Below the pieces are notes generated by a model. That model did no database searches. It saw nothing but the letters and a program-made list of their open reading frames with translations, and was not told where the DNA came from. Both the position numbers and the translations under genes were made by a program. Positions 1 to 12,000 of a stretch of DNA of 64,000 nt are shown piece after piece. Each line of letters starts with the position of its first letter. The stretch's first letter is position 1. The stretch is from Shewanella sp. MTB7 (GTDB lineage: Bacteria; Pseudomonadota; Gammaproteobacteria; Enterobacterales; Shewanellaceae), in NCBI RefSeq assembly GCF_027571385.1, contig NZ_CP085636.1, forward strand, positions 682,001 to 746,000, read 5' to 3'.

Positions 1-3000
1 GCAGTGTTGCCAGCTGGGTCGGTGACGGTGGCGGTAATGACGAGGTTGGTGCCGGTTGCTGGCGCGTCCATGACTAAGCTGAGGTCGTCATCAAGCATGG
101 CTTGGGTGACAGGGCCAGTGAAAATAACATTATTGCCTTGGTCGGTGACGACTAAGGTGTCACCGACAGCGGTGCCTTCACCGAGTTTAATCGTGATGTT
201 GATTTGGCCGTCTAGTTCGGCGTCATTAATGAAACCATCATCATTGGTGTCTTCATCGATGGTGACAGTGGGTGACGCGGGGGCGCCGCTGCCAATGCCA
301 TAATCGAGTGTTGCAGCATCAGAGCCCGTGACAGTATTGCCGGCAGGGTCTGTGACGGTGGCGGTGATCACCAAATTAGTGCCAGTGACGGGGGCATCGA
401 TGGCCAAGCTTAAGCCGCTGTCGAGCATGGCTTGAGTCACTGGGCCATTAAACAGCTCGTTGCCTGCTTGGTCGGTGACGACTAAGGTATCGCCGATGGC
501 GGTGCCTGCTTGTAAGGTGACAGTAATATCGACTTGCCCAGAGAGCTCAACATCATTGATGAAGCCATCATCGTTACTGTCTTCAGTGATGTCCACGACA
601 GGAGAGAGCGGTGCACCGGTGCCCGTGCCGTAGTCGAGCAGTGCATTGTCAGAGGCAGTGGCGGTGTTGCCCGCCGGGTCGGTGACGGTGGCGGTAACCA
701 CGACATTAGTGCCGGTAGCGGGGGCATCAAAGCTGACATTAATGCCGTTATCGAGCATGTCTTGGGTGACGGTTTCGTTATGCAGTTCATTTCCGTCTTG
801 GTCGATGATGAGGATGGTATCACCGAGTGCAGTGCCTGGCATTAAGGTGATGGTGGCATTGATTTGGCCATCAAGCTCAGCGTCATTAATGAAGCCGTCA
901 TCGTTGAGGTCTTCGGTTATTTCAACCTGAGGCGCAGCAGGTGCGCCCGAGCCCGTGCCGTAATCGAGTGTCGCAGCATCTGCGCCCGTGGCGGTGTTAC
1001 CGGCGACGTCAGTGACGTTGGCGGTGACCACTAAGTTGGTCCCCGTGGTCGGTGCATCGATGGCCAGAGCGAGGTCATTGTCAATCATCTCTTGGGTGAC
1101 GGGGCCACTGAAGATGACGTTATTGTCTTGATCTGTGACGATTAAGGTATCGCCTACGGCAGTACCTGCGCCGAGTGTGACGGTGATGTTGATTTGGCCA
1201 TCAAGCTCTGCACTGTTGATGAAGCCATCATCGTTGGCATCTTCAGTGATGTCTACCGTTGGGCTAGCGGGTGCGCCCGTGCCTGTGCCGTAATCCAAGG
1301 TTGCGCTGTCATTGCCTGCTGCACTGTCACCATTGGCGTTAGTGATGGTAGCTGTAATGGTGATGTCCGTGCCCGTGGCCGGTGGATTTATATTGAGCAG
1401 AAGATCGTTATCGAGCATCGCCTGAGTGACGACATCATTAAATATCTCAACCCCACTTTGGTCTGTGACGACTAAGGTGTCGCCAACCGCTGTACTGGCA
1501 TCAAGCGTGATGGTGATGTTGACTTGACCATCGAGCTCATCACTGTTGATGTAGCCGTCGTCATTAATGTCTTCAGTAATGTCCACACCCGGTGCGATAG
1601 GGGCTGGCGCCTCGACGTAATCGAGGGTTGCTGCATCACTGCCGGTGGCGGTGTTGCCCGCGACATCGGTGACCGTGGCGGTGATAACGATATCGGTACC
1701 ACTTGGTGGGGTATTCATCACCACCGCAAGGTCATTGTCGAGCATGGCTTGGGTGACCACGCCGCTGAACAGCTCGACATTGTTTTGGTCGGTGACGACC
1801 AAGGTGTCGCCGACTACTGTGCCTGCGCCAAGCGTGACGGTGATGTCAATTTGACCATCAAGCTCAGTGTCATTGATGGTGCCGTCATCGTTAATGTCTT
1901 CCACGATTTCAACGGTCGGGGTGGCGGGAGCGCCGGTGCCCGTGCCGTAATCCAATGTGGCACTGTCGCTACCAGTACTGGTGTTGCCCGCTGGGTCGGT
2001 GACCGTGGCGGTAATAACCAAATTGGTGCCAGTTACCGGTGGGTCAATAGTGACATTGATTCCATCGTCTATCATTTCCTGAGTGACAGGGCCACTGAAG
2101 ATGACGATATTATCTTGGTCGGTGATGGTGACGGTGTCACCCACTGCCGTGCCTGCGCCTAAAGTGACGGTGGCATCGATTTGGCCGTTAAGCTCGGCAT
2201 CGTTGATGTAACCATCGTCATTGGCGTCTTCGGTTATTTCAACCAGAGGCGCCGCTGGCGCGCCGGTGCCTGTGCCGTAATCAAGCGTGGCATTATCAGA
2301 TGCGCTGGCGCTGTTACCCGCGGCGTCAGTGACGGTGGCGGTCACCACTAAATTCGTTCCGGTTGCCGGTGCGTCAAACGCAATCGCAAGACCATCGTCT
2401 ATCATGGTTTGCGTGACAGTGCCGCTAAACAGCTCAACCCCATTTTGGTCAGTGACGACTAAGGTGTCGCCCACGGCGGTGCCTGCAGTTAACGTGACCG
2501 TGATGTCGATTTGACCATCAAGCTCAGCATCATTAATAAAGCCGTCGTCATTACTGTCTTCATCAATCTTAATCATCGGCGCAGCAGGCGCGCCTGTGCC
2601 GTAATCGAGTGTCGCTGCATCGGTGCCGGTCGCGCTGTTGCCAGCAGGGTCAGTGACCGTGGCGGTCACCACTAAATTAGTGCCGGTAGCCGGTGCATCT
2701 ATCGCGATATCAAGGCCGTTATCAAGCATCGCTTGGGTGACCACACCACTAAAGAGTTCGTTGTTGTCTTGGTCAGTGACGATTAAGGTGTCACCGACTG
2801 CCGTGCCGGCGCTGAGGGTAACGGTGATGTTGATTTGTCCATCAAGCTCAGCATCGTTGATGTAACCATCGCCGTTGCTGTCTTCAGTGATGTCCACCAC
2901 TGGCGCGGCGGGTGCGCCAGTGCCTGAGCCATAGTCGAGCAGGGCGTTATCTGAGCCTGCGGCTTCATTGCCCAAGGTGTCGGTGACGGTGGCAGTGATA

Positions 3001-6000
3001 ACCAGATTGGTGCCCGTGGCTGGCGGATCCATCATGAGTGCCAGATCGTCATCGATCATGGCTTGAGTGACGACGCCGTTAAACAGTTCGTTACCAGCTT
3101 GGTCAGTGACGATTAGGGTGTCGCCGACGACGGTGTTGGCCCCAAGCGCGACGGTGATGTTGATTTGACCGGACAGCTCCGTGTCGTTGATGAAGCCATC
3201 ATCGTTGGTGTCTTCCACAATCTCCACGGTTGGCGCAGCAGGAACGGTGACACTGTCATCGTAATCTAGTATTGCACTGTCTGAGCCTGTGGCGGTGTTA
3301 CCGGCAGGGTCTGTGACGGTGGCGGTGATAACGAGGTTGGTGCCATTAGCTGGCGCATCAATCACAAGTGCAATGTCATTATCAATCATGGCTTGTGTGA
3401 CAGGGCCAGTGTAGAGCACGTTGTTGTCTTGGTCGGTAATGGTGACAGTGTCACCGATTTCAGTGCCTGAACCTAAAGTGACAGCGATGTTGATTTGGCC
3501 ATCAAGCTCTGCATCGGTGATGGTGCCATCATCGTTGGTGTCTTCAGTAATATCTACCACTGGCGCCGTGGGAGCCCCCGTGCCGTAATCCAAGGTGGCA
3601 TTATCAGAAGCGGTGGCGGTGTTGCCAGCAGGGTCGGTGACCGTGGCGGTGACGATGACATTGGTGCCCGTTGCAGGGGCATCAAAACTGACGTTGATGC
3701 CGTTATCGAGCATGTCTTGGGTGACGGTTTCGTTAACGAGCTCGTTACCGTCTTGGTCGGTGATGAGGATGGTATCGCCGAGTGCAGTGCCGGGGGGTTA
3801 AGGTGATGGTGGCATTGATTTGGCCATCAAGCTCCGCCTCATTAATAGAGCCGTCATCGTTAACATCTTCAGTGAGCTCAACCAGTGGGGCACCGGGGCA
3901 TCAGTGCCGTAATCGAGCATGACACTGTCATCGCCTGTGGCGGTGTTGCCTGCTGGGTCGGTGACGGTGGCAGTGATAACCACAGTGGTGCCCGTTGCGG
4001 GCGCATCGATAGCTAAGCTTAAGCCACTGTCGATCATCGCTTGGGTGACAAGGCCAGTGAAAATCACATTATTGCCTTGGTCGGTGACGACTAAGGTGTC
4101 GCCGACGGCCGTGCCCGCACCGAGCGTGACAGTGATGTCAATCTGACCGTCGAGCTCGGCATCGTTGATGGTGCCATCTAGGTTAGTGTCTTCGGTAATG
4201 TCGACAGTCGGTGCTGCTGGAGCGCCCGTGCCCACACCGTAATCAAGGGTTGCAGCATCATTGCCCGTGGCGGTGTTGCCAGCAGGGTCAGTGACGGTGG
4301 CAGTCACGACAATGTTTGTGCCGGTGGCTGGTGCATCCATGAGCACAGCTTGACCGCTGTCTATCATGGTCTGGGTGACGGTGCCAGTGAAGAGCACGTT
4401 ACTGTTTTGGTCGGTGACGATTAAGGTGTCGCCGACAGCAGTGCCAGCGCCGAGGGTGACGGTGATGTTGATTTGGCCATCGAGCTCAGCGCTGTTGATG
4501 TAACCATCATCATTAGTGTCTTCATCGATTTCAACGGTTGGGCCGGCAGGTGCGCCGGTGCCGACGCCGTAATCCAGCGTGGCACTGTCAGTGCCTGCGG
4601 CGCTGTTGCCAGCGGGATCGGTGACGGTGGCAGTGATGACGAGGTTGGTGCCTGTGGCTGGCGGATCGATGGCCAGTTGAAGGTTGCTGTCGATCATATC
4701 TTGGGTCACGGGGCCGCTGAAGATAACATTATTGTCTTGGTCGGTGACGACGATGGTGTCGCCGAGCTCAGTGCCTTCGCCGAGTTTAACGATGATATTG
4801 ATTTGACCGTCAAGCTCCGCATCGTTGATGAAGCCATCGCCGTTGGCATCTTCCGTGATGTCAACGGTCGGTGCTAATGGCACACTGCTGCCGTAATCCA
4901 AGGTTGCACTGTCGTTGTCGGTGGCAGTGTTGCCAGCTGGGTCGGTGACGGTGGCGGTAATGACGAGGTTGGTGCCGGTTGCTGGCGCGTCCATGACTAA
5001 GCTGAGGTCGTCATCAAGCATGGCTTGGGTGACAGGGCCAGTGAAAATAACATTATTGCCTTGGTCGGTGACGACTAAGGTGTCACCGACAGCGGTGCCT
5101 TCACCGAGTTTAATCGTGATGTTGATTTGGCCGTCTAGTTCGGCGTCATTAATGAAACCATCATCATTGGTGTCTTCATCGATGGTGACGGTGGGTGACG
5201 CGGGGGCGCCGCTGCCAATGCCATAATCGAGTGTTGCAGCATCAGAGCCCGTGGCGGTGTTGCCCGCCGGGTCGGTGACGGTGGCGGTGATCACCAGATT
5301 AGTGCCAGTGGCGGGGGCATCGATGGCCAAGGTTAAGCCACTGTCGAGCATGGCTTGGGTCACTGGGCCGCTGAACAAGGTATTGCCTGCTTGGTCAGTG
5401 ACGATGAGCGTGTCGCCGACGGCGGTGCCTGCGCCTAAGCTGACGGTGATGTCGATTTGGCCGGATAGCTCAGTGTCGTTGATGAAGCCATCGTTGTTGG
5501 TGTCTTCAGTGATGATGACGGTTGGAGCAGCGGGTGCGCCGGTGCCAGTGCCGTAATCCAAGGTGGCATTGTCTTCGCCCGTGGCGGTGTTGCCTGCTGG
5601 GTCAGTGACGGTGGCGGTAACCACGACATTGGTGCCGGTAGCGGGGGCATCAAAGCTGACATTAATGCCGTTATCGAGCATGTCTTGGGTGACGGTTTCG
5701 TTATGCAGTTCATTTCCGTCTTGGTCGATGATGAGGATGGTATCACCGAGTGCAGTGCCTGGCATTAAGGTGATGGTGGCATTGATTTGGCCATCAAGCT
5801 CAGCATCATTAATGAAGCCGTCATCGTTGAGGTCTTCGGTTATTTCAACCTGAGGCGCAGCCGGTGCGCCCGAGCCCGTGCCGTAATCGAGTGTCGCAGC
5901 ATCTGCGCCCGTGGCGGTGTTACCGGCGACGTCAGTGACGTTGGCGGTGACCACTAAGTTGGTCCCCGTGGTCGGTGCATCGATGGCCAGAGCGAGGTCA

Positions 6001-9000
6001 TTGTCAATCATCTCTTGGGTGACGGGGCCACTGAAGATGACGTTATTGTCTTGGTCGGTGACGATTAAGGTATCGCCTACGGCAGTACCTGCGCCGAGTG
6101 TGACGGTGATGTTGATTTGGCCATCAAGCTCTGCACTGTTGATGAAGCCATCATCGTTGGCATCTTCAGTGATGTCTACCGTTGGGCTAGCGGGTGCGCC
6201 CGTGCCTGTGCCGTAATCCAAGGTTGCGCTGTCATTGCCTGCTGCACTGTCACCATTGGCGTTAGTGATGGTAGCTGTAATGGTGATGTCCGTGCCCGTG
6301 GCCGGTGGATTTATATTGAGCAGAAGATCGTTATCGAGCATCGCCTGAGTGACGACATCATTAAATATCTCAACCCCATTTTGGTCTGTGACGACTAAGG
6401 TGTCGCCAACCGCTGTACTGGCATCAAGCGTGATGGTGATGTTGACTTGACCATCGAGCTCATCACTGTTGATGTAGCCGTCGTCATTAATGTCTTCAGT
6501 AATGTCCACACCCGGTGCGATAGGGGCTGGCGCCTCGACGTAATCGAGGGTTGCTGCATCACTGCCGGTGGCGGTGTTGCCCGCGACATCGGTGACCGTG
6601 GCGGTGATAACGATATCGGTACCACTTGGTGGGGTATTCATCACCACCGCAAGGTCATTGTCGAGCATGGCTTGGGTGACCACGCCGCTGAACAGCTCGA
6701 CATTGTTTTGGTCGGTGACGACCAAGGTGTCGCCGACTACTGTGCCTGCGCCAAGCGTGACGGTGATGTCAATTTGACCATCAAGCTCAGTGTCATTGAT
6801 GGTGCCGTCATCGTTAATGTCTTCCACGATTTCAACGGTCGGGGTGGCGGGAGCGCCGGTGCCCGTGCCGTAATCCAATGTGGCACTGTCGCTACCAGTA
6901 CTGGTGTTGCCCGCTGGGTCGGTGACCGTGGCGGTAATAACCAAATTGGTGCCAGTTACCGGTGGGTCAATAGTGACATTGATTCCATCGTCTATCATTT
7001 CCTGAGTGACAGGGCCACTGAAGATGACGATATTATCTTGGTCGGTGATGGTGACGGTGTCACCCACTGCCGTGCCTGCGCCTAAAGTGACGGTGGCATC
7101 GATTTGGCCGTTAAGCTCGGCATCGTTGATGTAACCATCGTCATTGGCGTCTTCGGTTATTTCAACCAGAGGCGCCGCTGGCGCGCCGGTGCCTGTGCCG
7201 TAATCAAGCGTGGCATTATCAGATGCGCTGGCGCTGTTACCCGCGGCGTCAGTGACGGTGGCGGTCACCACTAAATTCGTTCCGGTTGCCGGTGCGTCAA
7301 ACGCAATCGCAAGACCATCGTCTATCATGGTTTGCGTGACAGTGCCGCTAAACAGCTCAACCCCATTTTGGTCAGTGACGACTAAGGTGTCGCCCACGGC
7401 GGTGCCTGCAGTTAACGTGACCGTGATGTCGATTTGACCATCAAGCTCAGCATCATTAATAAAGCCGTCGTCATTACTGTCTTCATCAATCTTAATCATC
7501 GGCGCAGCAGGCGCGCCTGTGCCGTAATCGAGTGTCGCTGCATCGGTGCCGGTCGCGCTGTTGCCAGCAGGGTCAGTGACCGTGGCGGTCACCACTAAAT
7601 TAGTGCCGGTAGCCGGTGCATCTATCGCGATATCAAGGCCGTTATCAAGCATCGCTTGGGTGACCACACCACTAAAGAGTTCGTTGTTGTCTTGGTCAGT
7701 GACGATTAAGGTGTCACCGACTGCCGTGCCGGCGCTGAGGGTAACGGTGATGTTGATTTGTCCATCAAGCTCAGCATCGTTGATGTAACCATCGCCGTTG
7801 CTGTCTTCAGTGATGTCCACCACTGGCGCGGCGGGTGCGCCAGTGCCTGAGCCATAGTCGAGCAGGGCGTTATCTGAGCCTGCGGCTTCATTGCCCAAGG
7901 TGTCGGTGACGGTGGCAGTGATAACCAGATTGGTGCCCGTGGCTGGCGGATCCATCATGAGTGCCAGATCGTCATCGATCATGGCTTGAGTGACGACGCC
8001 GTTAAACAGTTCGTTACCAGCTTGGTCAGTGACGATTAGGGTGTCGCCGACGACGGTGTTGGCCCCAAGCGCGACGGTGATGTTGATTTGACCGGACAGC
8101 TCCGTGTCGTTGATGAAGCCATCATCGTTGGTGTCTTCCACAATCTCCACGGTTGGCGCAGCAGGAACGGTGACACTGTCATCGTAATCTAGTATTGCAC
8201 TGTCTGAGCCTGTGGCGGTGTTACCGGCAGGGTCTGTGACGGTGGCGGTGATAACGAGGTTGGTGCCATTAGCTGGCGCATCAATCACAAGTGCAATGTC
8301 ATTATCAATCATGGCTTGTGTGACAGGGCCAGTGTAGAGCACGTTGTTGTCTTGGTCGGTAATGGTGACAGTGTCACCGATTTCAGTGCCTGAACCTAAA
8401 GTGACAGCGATGTTGATTTGGCCATCAAGCTCTGCATCGGTGATGGTGCCATCATCGTTGGTGTCTTCAGTAATATCCACCACTGGCGCCGTGGGAGCCC
8501 CCGTGCCGTAATCCAAGGTGGCATTATCAGAAGCGGTGGCGGTGTTGCCAGCAGGGTCGGTGACCGTGGCGGTGACGATGACATTGGTGCCCGTTGCAGG
8601 GGCATCAAAACTGACGTTGATGCCGTTATCGAGCATGTCTTGGGTGACGGTTTCGTTAACGAGCTCGTTACCGTCTTGGTCGGTGATGAGGATGGTATCG
8701 CCGAGTGCAGTGCCGGGGGTTAAGGTGATGGTGGCATTGATTTGGCCATCAAGCTCCGCCTCATTAATAAAGCCGTCATCGTTAACATCTTCAGTGAGCT
8801 CAACCAGTGGGGCACCGGGGGCATCAGTGCCGTAATCGAGCATGACACTGTCATCGCCTGTGGCGGTGTTGCCTGCTGGGTCGGTGACGGTGGCAGTGAT
8901 AACCACAGTGGTGCCCGTTGCGGGTGCATCGATAGCTAAGCTTAAGCCACTGTCGATCATCGCTTGGGTGACAAGGCCAGTGAAAATCACATTATTGCCT

Positions 9001-12000
9001 TGGTCGGTGACGACTAAGGTGTCGCCGACGGCCGTGCCCGCACCGAGCGTGACAGTGATGTCAATCTGACCGTCGAGCTCGGCATCGTTGATGGTGCCAT
9101 CTAGGTTAGTGTCTTCGGTAATGTCGACAGTCGGTGCTGCTGGAGCGCCCGTGCCCACACCGTAATCAAGGGTTGCAGCATCATTGCCCGTGGCGGTGTT
9201 GCCAGCAGGGTCAGTGACGGTGGCAGTCACGACAATGTTTGTGCCGGTGGCTGGTGCATCCATGAGCACAGCTTGACCGCTGTCTATCATGGTCTGGGTG
9301 ACGGTGCCAGTGAAGAGCACGTTACTGTTTTGGTCGGTGACGATTAAGGTGTCGCCGACAGCAGTGCCAGCGCCGAGGGTGACGGTGATGTTGATTTGGC
9401 CATCGAGCTCAGCGCTGTTGATGTAACCATCATCATTAGTGTCTTCATCGATTTCAACGGTTGGGCCGGCAGGTGCGCCGGTGCCGACGCCGTAATCCAG
9501 CGTGGCACTGTCAGTGCCTGCGGCGCTGTTGCCAGCGGGATCGGTGACGGTGGCAGTGATGACGAGGTTGGTGCCTGTGGCTGGCGGATCGATGGCCAGT
9601 TGAAGGTTGCTGTCGATCATATCTTGGGTCACGGGGCCGCTGAAGATAACATTATTGTCTTGGTCGGTGACGACGATGGTGTCGCCGAGCTCAGTGCCTT
9701 CGCCGAGTTTAACGATGATATTGATTTGACCGTCAAGCTCCGCATCGTTGATGAAGCCATCGCCGTTGGCATCTTCCGTGATGTCAACGGTCGGTGCTAA
9801 TGGCACACTGCTGCCGTAATCCAAGGTTGCACTGTCGTTGTCGGTGGCAGTGTTGCCAGCTGGGTCGGTGACGGTGGCGGTAATGACGAGGTTGGTGCCG
9901 GTTGCTGGCGCGTCCATGACTAAGCTGAGGTCGTCATCAAGCATGGCTTGGGTGACAGGGCCAGTGAAAATAACGTTATTGCCTTGGTCGGTGACGACTA
10001 AGGTGTCACCGACAGCGGTGCCTTCACCGAGTTTAATCGTGATGTTGATTTGGCCGTCTAGTTCGGCGTCATTAATGAAACCATCATCATTGGTGTCTTC
10101 ATCGATGGTGACAGTGGGTGACGCGGGGGCGCCGCTGCCAATGCCATAATCGAGTGTTGCAGCATCAGAGCCCGTGACAGTATTGCCGGCAGGGTCTGTG
10201 ACGGTGGCGGTGATCACCAGATTAGTGCCAGTGGCGGGGGCATCGATGGCCAAGGTTAAGCCACTGTCGAGCATGGCTTGGGTCACTGGGCCGCTGAACA
10301 AGGTATTGCCTGCTTGGTCAGTGACGATGAGCGTGTCGCCGACGGCGGTGCCTGCGCCTAAGCTGACGGTGATGTCGATTTGGCCGGATAGCTCAGTGTC
10401 GTTGATGAAGCCATCGTTGTTGGTGTCTTCAGTGATGATGACGGTTGGAGCAGCGGGTGCGCCGGTGCCAGTGCCGTAATCCAAGGTGGCATTGTCTTCG
10501 CCCGTGGCGGTGTTGCCTGCTGGGTCAGTGACGGTTGCGGTAACAGAGACGGTGGTGCCGGTGGCCGGTGCATCGAAACTGACATTAATGCCGTTATCGA
10601 GCATGGCCTGGGTGACAGGGCCGCTGAACAATTCGTTACCATCTTGGTCGGTGATAGTGACAGTGTCACCTATCGCGGTGCCAGCGCTGAGCGTGACGGT
10701 GGCATTGATTTGACCGTCGAGCTCCGCTTCATTGATGAAGCCGTCGTTGTTAGTGTCTTCGGTGATTTCAACACTTGGCGCGGCGGGTGCGCCGGTGCCA
10801 CTGCCGTAATCAAGTGTTGCACTGTCGTTGCCCGTGGCGGTGTTGCCAGCAGGGTCAGTGACGTTAGCGGTGACGACTAAGTTGGTGCCAGAGACTGGTG
10901 CATCAATGGCCAAAGCGAGGTCATTGTCGAGCATGTCCTGGGTAACTGGGCCGCTGAAGATAACGTTATTGTCTTGGTCGGTGACGACTAAGGTGTCGCC
11001 CAACTCAGTACCTGCGCCGAGTGTGACGGTGATGTTGATTTGACCATCAAGCTCTGCACTGTTGATGAAGCCATCATCGTTGGCATCTTCAGTGATGTCT
11101 ACCGTTGGGCTAGCGGGTGCGCCCGTGCCGTAATCAAGGAGTGCGTTGTCGCTACCTGTTACAATGGCTCCCATGAAATTAGTTAAGGTGGCGGTGACGG
11201 TAACATTTGTACCTGTAGCAGGTGCGTCCATGGTAACGGCGAGGCCATTATCAAGCATATCTTGGGTGACAGTGCCGTTAAACAGCTCGTTACCAGCCTG
11301 ATCGGTGACGACTAAGGTTTCGCCGACAGTTGTGACTGGATCCAGCGTGATGGTGATGTTGATTTGACCGTCAAGCTCAACACTGTTGATGTAACCGTCG
11401 TCGTTAACATCTTCGTTGATCTCTACTATCGGTGCGACAGGAGGAGTTATTTCCCAATTATGATCCATTGTTGCGGCATCACTGCCTGTGGCGGTGTTAC
11501 CAGCCAGATCGGTAACCGTGGCAGTGACGGCTATTTCGGTGCCGGTAACAGGTATATTCATCACCACGGCAAGGCCATTATCGAGCATCGCTTGGGTGAC
11601 TACACCACTGAACAGCTCGATACCATCTTGATCGGTGACGACAAGTGTGTCGCCGACTACTGTGCCCGCGCCAAGGGTGACAGTGATGTCGATTTGGTCA
11701 ATAAGTTCAAAGTCTGTGATAAAGCCGTCGTTATCAGCATCTTCATCAATGACTACAGTTGGAGCCGCGGGACCACCGCTGCCAGTGCCGTAATCGAGCT
11801 GAGCATTGTCACTACCAGAGGCGGTGTTACCCGCTGGATCGGTGATAGTCGCGGTGACAATTAGGTTGGTGCCCGTCGCTGGAGGGTCGATAGTGACCGC
11901 TAGACCATTGTCTATCATGTCTTGGGTGACGGGACTGCTGAAGATAACGTTGCCGTCTTGGTCAGTGATGGTGACGGTGTCGCCCACGACCGTGCCTGCG

